The notes beneath the pieces are model-generated. The model saw only the letters and a list, made by a program, of their open reading frames with translations, searched no databases and had not been told where the DNA came from. Positions 46,832 to 55,716 of a stretch of 64,000 nt of DNA are shown here, piece after piece (positions within the stretch are counted from its first letter, which is position 1; each line of letters opens with the position of its first letter). Source of the DNA: Cellulomonas xiejunii. Lineage in GTDB: Bacteria; Actinomycetota; Actinomycetes; Actinomycetales; Cellulomonadaceae. The translations under genes were made by a program, and so were the position numbers. The stretch is from NCBI RefSeq assembly GCF_024508315.1, contig NZ_CP101987.1, positions 1,178,001 through 1,242,000 on the forward strand, written 5' to 3'.

Positions 46832-49402
46832 GTGAGAGCGATCCGCCGGTTCACCGTCCGCACCGTGCTCCCCGCACCTCTCGTCGGCCTCGAGGAGCTG
46901 GCGCACAACCTGCGCTGGGCGTGGCACCCCGGCACCCGCGCCGTCTTCGCGGACCTCGACCCCGCCGTGTGGGAGCAGGTCGACGGCGACCCGGTGGCGT
47001 TCCTCGGCGCGCTGGAACGCGAGCGTCTCGACGAGCTCGCGGCGGACCCCGACCAGGTCGCGCGCGTGCGCGCCGCCGCCGCGGACCTCCGGGCCTACTG
47101 CGAGCAGCCGCGCTGGTACCAGCAGCAGACCGCGACGACGTTGCCCGCCTCGGTCGCGTACTTCTCGCCCGAGTACGGTGTCGCCGCGGCCCTCCCGCAG
47201 TACTCGGGCGGTCTGGGCGTGCTCGCCGGTGACCACCTGAAGGCGGCCTCCGACCTGGGCGTGCCCGTCGTCGGCGTCGGTCTGCTGTACCGCGCCGGGT
47301 ACTTCCGCCAGGTGCTCGACCGCTCGGGGCGTCAGACCGAGACGTACCCCGTGCTCGACCCCGACGCCCTGCCGCTGTCGTTGCTGCGGGAGGCCGACGG
47401 GTCACCTGCGCGGGTCGAGCTCGCGCTGCCCGCCGGCCGCGTGCTCTCCGCGCAGGTCTGGGTGGCGCAGGTCGGGCGGGTCCCGCTGCTGCTCCTCGAC
47501 TCGGACGTGCCCGCCAACGACGACGCCGGGCGGGCCGTCACGGACCGCCTCTACGGCGGCGCCGGCACGCACAGGCTGGAGCAGGAGCTGCTGCTGGGCG
47601 TCGGCGGCGTGCGGGCGCTGCGTACGTACGCGCGGCTCACCGGTGGTGCCGCACCCGAGGTCTTCCACACCAACGAGGGGCACGCGGGCTTCCTCGGCGT
47701 CGAGCGGGTCCGCGAGCTCGTCGCCGACGGCGCGTCCTACGCCACCGCGCTCGAGATCGTCCGCGCGACCACGATCTTCACGACGCACACGCCCGTCCCC
47801 GCCGGCATCGACCGGTTCGAGAGGCGGGTCGTCGAGCAGTACGTCGGGGCGTTCGACGAGGAGGCCACCCTCCCCGTCGCCGATGTCGTCGCCCTGGGGG
47901 TCGAGGACCACGCGGGCGGGGACCCCCGGCTCTTCAACATGGCGGTCATGGGGCTGCGCCTCGCCGGGCGCGCCAACGGCGTGTCCCGCCTGCACGGACG
48001 GGTCTCGCGCGAGATGTTCGCGGGCCTGTGGCCCGGGTTCGACGCCCAGGAGGTGCCGATCGGGTCCATCACGAACGGCGTGCACGCGCCGACGTGGGTC
48101 GCGCCCGAGGTGACGGCCCTGGCGGCGCGGCGCATGACCGCGCAGGATCTGGCGACCGGCGCCGGCTGGGAGACCGGCGGCACCGTCGGCGACGCCGAGC
48201 TGTGGGAGCTGCGCCGGCGTCTGCGCACCCGCCTCGTGGAGGACGTGCGCAGGCGGGTGCGCGCGTCGTGGCTGCGGCGCGGCGCACCGGCCGCCGACCT
48301 GCGGTGGGTCGACGACGCGTTGTCGCCCGACGTGCTGACCATCGGCTTCGCGCGCCGTGTGCCGACGTACAAGCGGCTGACCCTCATGCTCGCGGACCCG
48401 GAGCGGTTCGCAGCGCTCCTGCTCGACCCGCTGCGGCCCGTCCAGGTCGTCGTCGCGGGCAAGGCCCACCCCGCCGACGAGCCGGGCAAGGGGCTCGTCG
48501 CCGAGCTGGTCGAGTTCGCCGACCGGCACGACGTCCGCCACCGCATCGTCTTCCTGCCGGACCACGACATGCGCATGGCCGCGACGCTGTATCCGGGGTG
48601 CGACGTCTGGCTCAACAACCCGCTGCGACCGCTCGAGGCCTGCGGTACGTCGGGCATGAAGGTCGCGCTCAACGGTGGGCTGAACCTGTCCGTCCTGGAC
48701 GGCTGGTGGCACGAGTGGCACGACGACGACAACGGCTGGGTCATCCCGACCGCCGACGGTGTGGACGATCCCGACGCCCGCGACGACGCCGAGGCCGGGG
48801 CGCTGTACGACGTGCTGGAGCAGCAGATCGTGCCGACGTTCTACGACCGGGACGACCACGACGTCCCCCGCCGGTGGCTGGAGATGGTGCGTCACACCCT
48901 CGCGACGCTGGGCCCGAAGGTCCAGGCCACGCGCATGGTCGCCGACTACGTCGCGCACCTCTACGTGCCGGCCGCCGCCGCCGGGGCAGCGCTCGCGGCC
49001 GACGACCGGGCGCGGGCGGTCGCGCTCGCGGACTGGCGCGCTCGCGTGCGTGACGCGTGGCCCAAGGTCGTCGTCGACCACGTCGACGCATCGGGCGTGG
49101 GCACGTCGCCGCAGGTCGGCGACCGGCTCCACGTGCAGGCGTGGGTGGACCTGGGCGACCTCGAACCCGCGGACGTCGAGGTGCAGGTGGTTCACGGACC
49201 CGTCGGGCCCGACGACGAGATCCAGGAGTTCACGGTCACGGCGCTGGCGCTGGACGACACGCTCGAGGCCGACCGCTACCGGTACTCGGGGGACGTCGAC
49301 CTGACCGCGACCGGCACCTTCGGCTACACGGTCCGCGTCGTCCCGCGGCACGAGGCACTGACGTCCGTGGCGTCGGCGGGCCTGGTGACGACGGCTTCCT
49401 GA
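46832..49402 (+). CDS. glgP: Alpha-glucan phosphorylase
   Basis: GT35 enzyme that releases glucose-1-phosphate from glycogen-type glucan. 856 residues with an N-terminal DUF3417-like segment (RRFTVRTVLPAPLVGLEELAHNLRWAWHP). FHTNEGHAGF and the PLP-binding region GTSGMKVALNGGLNLS (Lys about residue 610) are present. GTG start, probably leaderless. A 14-bp unit GACGACGGCTTCCT is duplicated over the stop codon (49387-49414). Divergent from glgE. Confidence 0.95.
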   Translation: MRAIRRFTVRTVLPAPLVGLEELAHNLRWAWHPGTRAVFADLDPAVWEQVDGDPVAFLGALERERLDELAADPDQVARVRAAAADLRAYCEQPRWYQQQTATTLPASVAYFSPEYGVAAALPQYSGGLGVLAGDHLKAASDLGVPVVGVGLLYRAGYFRQVLDRSGRQTETYPVLDPDALPLSLLREADGSPARVELALPAGRVLSAQVWVAQVGRVPLLLLDSDVPANDDAGRAVTDRLYGGAGTHRLEQELLLGVGGVRALRTYARLTGGAAPEVFHTNEGHAGFLGVERVRELVADGASYATALEIVRATTIFTTHTPVPAGIDRFERRVVEQYVGAFDEEATLPVADVVALGVEDHAGGDPRLFNMAVMGLRLAGRANGVSRLHGRVSREMFAGLWPGFDAQEVPIGSITNGVHAPTWVAPEVTALAARRMTAQDLATGAGWETGGTVGDAELWELRRRLRTRLVEDVRRRVRASWLRRGAPAADLRWVDDALSPDVLTIGFARRVPTYKRLTLMLADPERFAALLLDPLRPVQVVVAGKAHPADEPGKGLVAELVEFADRHDVRHRIVFLPDHDMRMAATLYPGCDVWLNNPLRPLEACGTSGMKVALNGGLNLSVLDGWWHEWHDDDNGWVIPTADGVDDPDARDDAEAGALYDVLEQQIVPTFYDRDDHDVPRRWLEMVRHTLATLGPKVQATRMVADYVAHLYVPAAAAGAALAADDRARAVALADWRARVRDAWPKVVVDHVDASGVGTSPQVGDRLHVQAWVDLGDLEPADVEVQVVHGPVGPDDEIQEFTVTALALDDTLEADRYRYSGDVDLTATGTFGYTVRVVPRHEALTSVASAGLVTTAS

Positions 49403-49414
49403 CGACGGCTTCCT
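49387..49414 (+). repeat. 14-bp tandem duplication at the glgP stop
   Basis: GACGACGGCTTCCT occurs twice in tandem. The glgP TGA begins at 49400 and spans the junction; a single copy would give the same stop, so the protein is not changed. Confidence 0.8.
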
Positions 49415-49462
49415 GACCGCCCCGCCACCCCACCCCACCCCCTTCCCTTCCGACGAACTCGT

Positions 49463-49500
49463 CCTTTGGCGGCTTCTGACGGTCCAGAAGCCGCCAAAGG
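49463..49500. repeat. Palindromic element A (hairpin), upstream of the AbiEi-like gene
   Basis: Perfect 16-bp stem CCTTTGGCGGCTTCTG / CAGAAGCCGCCAAAGG, 6-nt loop. It is preceded by CGACGAACTCGT and followed, from 49549, by a G-tract. It may serve as the glgP terminator, but no U-run follows. Element B at 50809 shares the stem core TTTGGCGGCTTC and the preceding CGACGA.CTCG. Confidence 0.8.
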
Positions 49501-49548
49501 GGCAGGTCGCGGCCAGCGATCACGGCGTAGCGGACGAGGAGCCGCCGT

Positions 49549-49581
49549 GGGGGATGGGTGGGGTCGGGGTGGGTGGGGGTG
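49549..49581 (+). other. G-tract, possible G-quadruplex
   Basis: Runs of 3-5 G separated by one or two bases (GGGGG AT GGG T GGGG TC GGGG T GGG T GGGGG). It lies about 95 bp before the AbiEi-like start. A mirror C-tract lies at 49430-49456. Structure is a prediction. Confidence 0.55.
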
Positions 49582-49673
49582 GTGAGCCGTCCACAGGGGC
49601 CGGAGGCGGCGGGCGATCCACCGGTTGGTCGGCGTGGCGCCGGGGTGACCCGCCCGTGCTGTGGAGTCGGCGG

Positions 49674-50702
49674 ATGCGCCGACCGACGCCCGTGCCCGAC
49701 CCCTTGCTCGACACAGCCGCACGTCAGGAGGGACTGCTGTCCACCGCGCAGTGCGAGCGTGCGGGCCTGACGCGCGACCGCCGTGCGGCACTGGGACGGG
49801 CCGGGGAGCTCGTCCCCGTCGTGCGCGGCGTGCATGACGCGGCGCCGGCGGTCGTCCGCAGGCACGGTCCCCACGTGTTCGCCGCGCCCGCGCCGGGTGG
49901 TCGGCCCGGAGCGGACCGCGGGGGCGCTCCCACCGCACCACGCGACCTCGACCACCTGCGCCGACGCGCAGCGTGGACAGCGCTGCTCGCGCTCGGCCCT
50001 TCGCGTGCGGTCGCGGTCGGGTGCTGCGCCCTCGCGCTGCATGGTGTCCAAGGGCTGCCGGCGACGATCCGACCCGAGGCGGCGCTGCCCTCAGCCGACG
50101 GCCGGCGTCCACGCGGTGGTGAACCCGTCACCGGGTCCGTGACCCGGTGCTTCGGCACCGGGGACGTCGTGGTCGTCGGGGGAGCGCGCGCCGTGGTGCC
50201 CGAGCTCGCGCTCGCGCAGGCCGTCTGCGAGCTCGGCCGCGACCACGCCGTCGCGGTCCTGGACTCGGCGCTGCAGCGCGGGCTCGTCCTGGCCGGGGAC
50301 CTCGGGGGCGTCCGTGCGCGGGCGCGCGGCAGACGTGGGGCGGCTCGGCTCGCGGAGTGGTGGCACCTCGTCGACGGGCGCGCGCAGTCCCCCCTCGAGA
50401 CGTGGGCCCGCCTGCAGTGCGTCGACGCCGGGATCCCGCCGCACGACGTCCAGGTCCCCGTGCGCGACCGTGCCGGGCGGGTCGTCGCCCGCGGTGACCT
50501 CGGCTGGATCCAGCGCGACGGGCGGCTGCTCGTCGCCGAGGTGGACGGCGCGGGTCCGCACTCCACCCCGGCGGCGTTGTACGAGGACCGGCGCCGCCAG
50601 AACGCCATCGCCGCCGCCGACGCCGTCCTCGTGCGGTTCACGGCCGAGGACATCAGGGCCAGGCACGTCGTCCCGAGCACCATCCGCCGCCACCTGCGGT
50701 GA
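49674..50702 (+). CDS. AbiEi-like protein with a DUF559/Vsr-type nuclease-fold C-terminus
   Basis: 342 residues. The N-terminus (LLDTAARQEGLLSTAQCERAGLTRDRRAALGRAG) resembles the winged-helix of AbiEi-type antitoxins; the middle is the ACALHG-type region (GCCALALHGVQGLP); the C-terminus has the order Glu (SPLETWARLQ), Asp (RGDLGWIQRDG) and Glu-x-Asp (LLVAEVDG), as in restriction-endonuclease-fold DUF559 proteins. Such genes are common and uncharacterised in actinobacteria. No toxin partner is adjacent. ATG at 49674; upstream in-frame sequence is low-complexity. Flanked by palindromes A and B. Confidence 0.75.
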   Translation: MRRPTPVPDPLLDTAARQEGLLSTAQCERAGLTRDRRAALGRAGELVPVVRGVHDAAPAVVRRHGPHVFAAPAPGGRPGADRGGAPTAPRDLDHLRRRAAWTALLALGPSRAVAVGCCALALHGVQGLPATIRPEAALPSADGRRPRGGEPVTGSVTRCFGTGDVVVVGGARAVVPELALAQAVCELGRDHAVAVLDSALQRGLVLAGDLGGVRARARGRRGAARLAEWWHLVDGRAQSPLETWARLQCVDAGIPPHDVQVPVRDRAGRVVARGDLGWIQRDGRLLVAEVDGAGPHSTPAALYEDRRRQNAIAAADAVLVRFTAEDIRARHVVPSTIRRHLR

Positions 50703-50808
50703 CACGGTCCGAACCCCTGGCGACGGGCCGTCCGGAAGCCCTCGTCTCGTGGGCGACCCCGTCGCGAAGCCGTCCGTATCCCGGGATTTCACGCCGACGA
50801 CCTCGCCC

Positions 50809-50842
50809 TTTGGCGGCTTCTGGCGGGTCGGAAGCCGCCAAA
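50809..50842. repeat. Palindromic element B (hairpin), downstream of the AbiEi-like gene
   Basis: Twelve-bp stem TTTGGCGGCTTC / GAAGCCGCCAAA with a 10-nt loop, preceded by CGACGACCTCGCCC and followed by the G-tract 50856-50898. It lies between converging genes and may be a bidirectional terminator, but shares sequence with element A. Confidence 0.8.
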
Positions 50843-50855
50843 CGTGGAGTTCGGC

Positions 50856-50898
50856 GGGTGGGGGTTGGGGGGTTAGTGGGGGGTGGGGAGGGATCGGG
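50856..50898 (+). other. G-tract over the 3' end of the FAD-dehydrogenase gene
   Basis: G-runs of 3-6 with short gaps, including GGGGGTTGGGGGG and GGGGGGTGGGGAGGG. The minus-strand gene stops inside it (TAA at 50873-50875), so the template codes its C-terminal SLPTPH. G-quadruplex formation is possible. Confidence 0.55.
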
Positions 50899-52528
50899 CT
50901 GTGGTTCGGGCGGTGTGGAGGCAGCCTGCCAGGAAGGTGCCCTCCAGGGCGCGGTGGCCGTGGACGCCGCCGCCGCCGAACCCGGAGGCCTCGCCGACGG
51001 CCCACAGCCCGGGCAGCACCTCACCGTCGGGGCGCAGGACGCGGCCCTCGAGGTCGGTGGCCAGGCCTCCGAGCGTCTTGCGCGTGAGGACGGACAGGCG
51101 CACGGCGTACAGCGGGCCGTGGGCGGGGTCGAGCAGGCGGTGCGGCGGGGCGACGCGGATCGCACGGTCCACGACGTACCGACGCGCCATGGCGGTCGCC
51201 GTGACCTGCAGGTCCTTGCCGAGTCCCGTCGCCACCTGCGCGTCGCGCGCCGCGATCGTGCGGGCGAGGGCGTCGGGGTCGATGCGCGACGTGCCGGTGA
51301 GCGCGTTCATGCCGGCAGCCAGCTCGGCGGGCGTGGCCGCGGCCACGAACTCCGGCGAGCGCTGCGCGAACATCTCGACGGGCCCGACCGCCCCACGTCG
51401 CACGCGCTGCAGCAGCAGGGCGACGTCCCGGCCCGTGAGGTCGGGGTTCTGCTCCGACCCGGACAGCGCGAGCTCCTTGCCGAGGATCGTGCGGTCGAGC
51501 ACGAACCACGAGTGGTCGTCGCCGCGGGACGTGACGTGCTGGAGCGCGCCCAGCGAGTCGAAGCCCGGGAACAGCGGCGCGGGCAGCCGCTGCCCGTCGG
51601 CGTCGAGCCACAGCGCGCTGGGGCCCGGGAGGATCCGGATGCCGTGCGACGACCACACCGGCGAGTGGTTCGCGATCCCCTCGGGGTAGTGCCACATGCG
51701 CCCGACGTGCGCGACGTGCGCGCCGGCCGCCCGCGCGGCCTCGATCCCCGAGCCGTCGACGTGGTCGGGGACACCGGACAGCATCCGGGCCGGCAGGCGC
51801 CCCGCGGACGTGGGCCACGTCGCGCGCACCAGCTCGTGGTTCGCGCCGATGCCTCCCGTGGCGACGACGACCACCGGGGCGTCGACCTCGAACGCGCCCA
51901 CCACCGCGCGCGACGACGGCGCACCGCGCTCGACGCCGTCGCTGGCGAGCACGTCCCCGCGGACCCCCGTCACGCGACCGTCGGTCGTCGTCAGGGCGGT
52001 GGCCCGGTGCCGGAACCGCACCTCGACGCGCCCGTCGCGGTGACCGGCGAGCAACGCGCGCACGAAGGGCTCGAGGAGACCGGGGCCGGTACCCCACGTG
52101 ACGTGGAACCGCGGCACCGAGTTGCCGTGCCCGTCCGCCAGGTAGCCACCGCGCTCGGCCCACTGCACGAGGGGGAACCAGCGCACACCCTGACGGTGCA
52201 GCCACTGCCTCAGGTCACCCGCGGCGAACTCGACGAAGCTCTCTGCCCAGGCGCGACCCCACCGGTCGGACCCGTCGTCGGCGAACGCTGCCGACCCGAG
52301 CCAGTCGGCCAGGGCGAGCTCCGCGCTGTCCCGCACCCCGAGCCGGCGCTGCTCCGGCGAGTCGACGAGGAACAGCCCTCCGAACGACCACCACGCCTGC
52401 CCGCCCAGACTCGCGGGGGGCTCGGCGTCCAGGAGCAGGACCCTGCGGCCGGCCGCGAGCAGCTCGGCTGTGGTGGCCAGGCCCGCGAGCCCGGCACCGA
52501 CCACCACGACGTCGTGGGTGTGCGTCAT
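50873..52528 (-). CDS. FAD-binding dehydrogenase, 3-ketosteroid dehydrogenase-like
   Basis: 551 residues. N-terminal Rossmann VVVGAGLAGLATTAELLAAGRRVLLLDAE (FAD) and the motif SLGGQAWWSFGGLFLVDSPEQR typical of the FAD-dehydrogenase group related to KstD and fumarate reductase flavoproteins; the C-terminal FAD loop is VGEASGFGGGGVHGHRALEGTFLAGCL. Substrate unknown. ATG at 52528 with TAGCGT 6 nt upstream, so transcription is probably leaderless. Downstream of glgX on the same strand, 32 bp away. Confidence 0.88.
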   Translation of the reverse strand: MTHTHDVVVVGAGLAGLATTAELLAAGRRVLLLDAEPPASLGGQAWWSFGGLFLVDSPEQRRLGVRDSAELALADWLGSAAFADDGSDRWGRAWAESFVEFAAGDLRQWLHRQGVRWFPLVQWAERGGYLADGHGNSVPRFHVTWGTGPGLLEPFVRALLAGHRDGRVEVRFRHRATALTTTDGRVTGVRGDVLASDGVERGAPSSRAVVGAFEVDAPVVVVATGGIGANHELVRATWPTSAGRLPARMLSGVPDHVDGSGIEAARAAGAHVAHVGRMWHYPEGIANHSPVWSSHGIRILPGPSALWLDADGQRLPAPLFPGFDSLGALQHVTSRGDDHSWFVLDRTILGKELALSGSEQNPDLTGRDVALLLQRVRRGAVGPVEMFAQRSPEFVAAATPAELAAGMNALTGTSRIDPDALARTIAARDAQVATGLGKDLQVTATAMARRYVVDRAIRVAPPHRLLDPAHGPLYAVRLSVLTRKTLGGLATDLEGRVLRPDGEVLPGLWAVGEASGFGGGGVHGHRALEGTFLAGCLHTARTTARSLPTPH

Positions 52529-52534
52529 GCGCGC

Positions 52535-52540
52535 ACGCTA
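52535..52540 (-). promoter_or_regulatory. -10 element of the FAD-dehydrogenase gene
   Basis: TAGCGT on the minus strand, exactly 6 nt before the ATG at 52528. No ribosome-binding site lies between. It points to a leaderless start separate from glgX, although read-through is possible. Confidence 0.5.
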
Positions 52541-52559
52541 CCCGCCCGGAGGTCCTGCG

Positions 52560-54767
52560 TCAGGGGCGGACGTACACCCGCATGCTCAGCGGCTCCACCG
52601 TCGTCACCGACCCGGCGGACTGGTGCAGACCCCCTGAGATCGCGGCCGTGGACACCTCCGCCGGGTGTTCCCAGACCGAGTCCCACGCGAGCGTCCACGG
52701 CGTCGTGTCGCCGTCCGCGAGCCGCACGGCGACGGCGTCGAGCGCGCCGTTGACGACCAGCAGGACCTGGTCGTCAGCGGGTACCGGAGCGACGCGGACC
52801 ATCTGAAAGGTGCGGATCGAGGCGTCGTGCCAGCGGCCGTGGTCGAACGGCACGCCGTCGGCGCCGTACCAGCCGAGGTCCGGCGGTCCCCCGGGAACGC
52901 GCGGGGCACCGGAGTAGAACGTCTCGGCCCGCAGGGCGGGGTGCTCGCGCCGCAGGGCGAGGAGGTGCCGTGCGGTCGCGAGGAGGTCCTCGCGCCACCG
53001 TGACAGGTCCCAGCGCACCCAGGAGATCTCGTTGTCCTGGCAGTACGCGTTGTTGTTGCCGCCCTGCGATCGCCCTGTCTCGTCGCCCGCGGTGAGCATC
53101 GGGGTCCCCGCTGCCAGGACGAGCGTCGCGAACAGGTTGCGCACCGAACGGCGGCGCAGAGGAGCGATGGCGGCGGCCGGCGACTCCCGCTGTACCGGTC
53201 CCTCGACACCGTGGTTCCACGACCGGTTGTCGTCGGAGCCGTCACGGTTCTGCTCGCCGTTGGCGGCGTTGTGCTTGTGCTCGTAGGCGACGAGGTCGGC
53301 CAGCGTGAAGCCGTCGTGCGCCGTGACGTAGTTGATCGACGCGCGAGGGCCGCGGGTGAGCGGCGGGGTGCCGCTGCCGAACAGGTCGGCGGACCCCGCC
53401 AGGCGCGTGGCCAGGTCCCGCACGCGGTCACCGGGCAGACCGTGCGCTGCACGGCCCGGGTCCGAGAGCCAGAAGGAGCGGACCGCGTTGCGGAACCGGT
53501 CGTTCCACTCCCCGAACGGTGCGGGGAACTGCCCTGTGCGCCACCCGCCGGGTCCCACGTCCCACGGCTCGGCGACGAGCTTGAGCCCCGTGAGCGACGG
53601 GTCCGTCGCTGCACCGATGAGCGTCGCGTGGTCCGGGCGGAACCCGTCGGTGCTGCGGCCGAGCGTGACCGCGAGGTCGAAGCGGAAACCGTCGACCCCC
53701 ACCACGTCCGCCCAGTAGCGCAGCGAGTCCAGCGTCATGGCCACGACACCCGTGCGGCGGAAGTCGAGGGAGTTGCCCGTGCCCGTCACGTCGACCAGCG
53801 TCGCCGGCACGGAGCCGTCGTGCATGTAGTAGTACGCGCTGTCGAGGCCGCGCCACGACACGTGCTGCCCTGCCAGCCCGCCCTCGCAGGTGTGGTTGTA
53901 GACCACGTCGAGCAGGACCTCCAGGCCCGCCTCGTGCAGCGCGTGCACGGTCGCGCGCAGCTCGGCGAGCACCGCCGCCGGTCCCGCTGCCCGCGCGGCG
54001 GCGGTGGCGTACGCGGCGTGCGGTGCGAAGAACCCGAGCGTCGAGTAGCCCCAGTAGTTGGTGAGGCCCTTGGCGACGAGGTGCGGCTCGGAGGCGAACG
54101 CGTGGATCGGCAGCAGCTCGAGGGCCGTGACGCCCAGGCTCAGCAGGTGGTCGACGACGGCAGGGTGCGCCAGTCCGGCGTAGGTGCCCCGCAGCTCGGG
54201 CGGGAGCGCGGGGTGCAGGTGGGTCAGGCCCTTGGTGTGCGCCTCGTAGACGACGGTGTCGGCCCACGGCGTCCAGGGACGGTTGGCCGCGGGGTCCGGA
54301 CCGGGCAGCGCGCGGGTGTCGACGACCACGCCGTGGGGGACGTGGCCCGCGGAGTCGCGGTCGTCCCGCGGCCCGTACGGGTTGCCCACGAGGTCGTCGG
54401 CGACGACGTGGCCGTAGGTCGGCGGGCTGTAGGCCAGCTCCCCGACCAGGCCCCGGGCGTACGGGTCCACCAGGAGCTTGGCGGGGTTGTAGCGCATCCC
54501 CTGCCCGGGCTCCCAGGGGCCGTCCGCCCGCAGGCCGTAGCGCTGCCCGGGACGCACCCCGGGGACGGACGCTGACCAGATGCCGAGCTGCGGACCGGAC
54601 AGCGGGACCCGTCGCTCGGTGGGCGCGTCCACCGGCCCGTCGAGCAGGCACAGCTCGACCGCTGTCGCGTGGGGGGCGAGCACCGCGACGTCGACGCCCG
54701 AGTCGGTGACGTGCACGCCGAGGCGTCGCGGGCCCCGTTCAGGGCCGGTCCTCGTGGTGTCGGTCAC
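52560..54767 (-). CDS. glgX: Glycogen debranching enzyme GlgX
   Basis: GH13_11 isoamylase-type enzyme that cuts alpha-1,6 branches after GlgP has shortened the chains. 735 residues: CBM48-like N-terminal domain (GVHVTDSGVDVAVLAPHATAVELCLLD), barrel with Asp in VDGFRFDLAVTLGR, Glu in KLVAEPWDVGPGG, and Asp in YVTAHDGFTLADL; GDETGRSQGGNNNAYCQDNEISW is the family segment. GTG at 54767; no good ribosome site, and CACGAT lies 6 nt upstream. Confidence 0.95.
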   Translation of the reverse strand: MTDTTRTGPERGPRRLGVHVTDSGVDVAVLAPHATAVELCLLDGPVDAPTERRVPLSGPQLGIWSASVPGVRPGQRYGLRADGPWEPGQGMRYNPAKLLVDPYARGLVGELAYSPPTYGHVVADDLVGNPYGPRDDRDSAGHVPHGVVVDTRALPGPDPAANRPWTPWADTVVYEAHTKGLTHLHPALPPELRGTYAGLAHPAVVDHLLSLGVTALELLPIHAFASEPHLVAKGLTNYWGYSTLGFFAPHAAYATAAARAAGPAAVLAELRATVHALHEAGLEVLLDVVYNHTCEGGLAGQHVSWRGLDSAYYYMHDGSVPATLVDVTGTGNSLDFRRTGVVAMTLDSLRYWADVVGVDGFRFDLAVTLGRSTDGFRPDHATLIGAATDPSLTGLKLVAEPWDVGPGGWRTGQFPAPFGEWNDRFRNAVRSFWLSDPGRAAHGLPGDRVRDLATRLAGSADLFGSGTPPLTRGPRASINYVTAHDGFTLADLVAYEHKHNAANGEQNRDGSDDNRSWNHGVEGPVQRESPAAAIAPLRRRSVRNLFATLVLAAGTPMLTAGDETGRSQGGNNNAYCQDNEISWVRWDLSRWREDLLATARHLLALRREHPALRAETFYSGAPRVPGGPPDLGWYGADGVPFDHGRWHDASIRTFQMVRVAPVPADDQVLLVVNGALDAVAVRLADGDTTPWTLAWDSVWEHPAEVSTAAISGGLHQSAGSVTTVEPLSMRVYVRP

Positions 54768-54857
54768 CCGCCCATCGTGCCAGGGCCTGGGCCCGTGACG
54801 TGACCCGGGTGTTTCCACCAGGCGAACACGGGAGGCGGCGGCCGGGGGTGCGGGCGG

Positions 54858-54863
54858 TAACGT
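54858..54863 (+). promoter_or_regulatory. etfB -10, leaderless start
   Basis: TAACGT followed by 7 nt and the GTG start of etfB; no Shine-Dalgarno sequence. Same arrangement as glgP and glgE. Confidence 0.5.
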
Positions 54864-54870
54864 TCGGCGG

Positions 54871-55665
54871 GTGAGGATCGTCGTCTGTGTGAAGTTCGTG
54901 CCCGACATCCAGTCCGACCGGCAGCTCGGTCCCGACGGGCGCGTCGTGCGCGACGGCGGTGACGGCACCCTGAACGAGCTCGACGAGAACGCCGTCGAGG
55001 CCGCGCTGGCGCTCGCGGAGGAGCACGACGGGCAGGTGGTCGTGCTGACCGTCGGGCCCGACGACGCCGTCGACGCGGTTCGCAAGGGCCTGCAGATGGG
55101 CGCCGACGAGGCCGTCCACGTGCTCGACGACGACATCGCCGGTGCCGACGCGATCGGCACGGCGACCGTCCTGGCGGCGGCCGTCCGCCGCCTGTCCGAG
55201 GACGCGCCGGTCGACCTGGTCGTCACGGGGATGGCAGGCCTCGACGGACTGACGTCGCTGCTGCCGACCGCGATCGCGGAGCTGCTCGACCTGCCCGCGC
55301 TGCCGCTCGCGTCGAGCCTCACCGTCGACCCGGTCGCCGGGACCGCGACGGTCACGCGCCGGCTCGACCACGCGACGGAGACGCTGACCGCGGACCTGCC
55401 GGTCCTGGTGTCCGTCACCGACGGGATCAACGAGCCGCGCTACCCCAACTTCAAGGGCATCATGGCCGCCCGCAAGAAGCCGGTCACCACCTGGACGCTC
55501 GCGGACCTCGGTGTCGACCCCGCGACGGTCGGCGCCGCGGGGGCACGCACGCGCGTGCTCGAGGCCGCTCCGCGCCCGCCGCGCGAGGACCGTGTGCTGG
55601 TCACCGACACCGGTGACGCCGGCGCCCGGCTGGCCGCCTGGCTCGTCGAGCGCAAGCTCGTCTGA
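54871..55665 (+). CDS. etfB: Electron transfer flavoprotein subunit beta
   Basis: 264 residues. AMP-binding and ETF-beta signatures: RIVVCVKFVPDIQSD at the start, NELDENAVEAALALAEEH, RKGLQMGADEAVHVLDDD, GMAGLDGLTSLLPTAIAELLD, INEPRYPNFKGIMAARKK. With EtfA it passes electrons from flavin dehydrogenases, such as acyl-CoA dehydrogenases, to the quinone pool. GTG start; probably a leaderless message. etfA follows after 51 bp. Confidence 0.95.
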   Translation: MRIVVCVKFVPDIQSDRQLGPDGRVVRDGGDGTLNELDENAVEAALALAEEHDGQVVVLTVGPDDAVDAVRKGLQMGADEAVHVLDDDIAGADAIGTATVLAAAVRRLSEDAPVDLVVTGMAGLDGLTSLLPTAIAELLDLPALPLASSLTVDPVAGTATVTRRLDHATETLTADLPVLVSVTDGINEPRYPNFKGIMAARKKPVTTWTLADLGVDPATVGAAGARTRVLEAAPRPPREDRVLVTDTGDAGARLAAWLVERKLV

Positions 55666-55716
55666 CGCCGGCCCCCACCCGCCCCCGACTGCTCGCACCA
55701 CCCCGGAGGACCCGTC

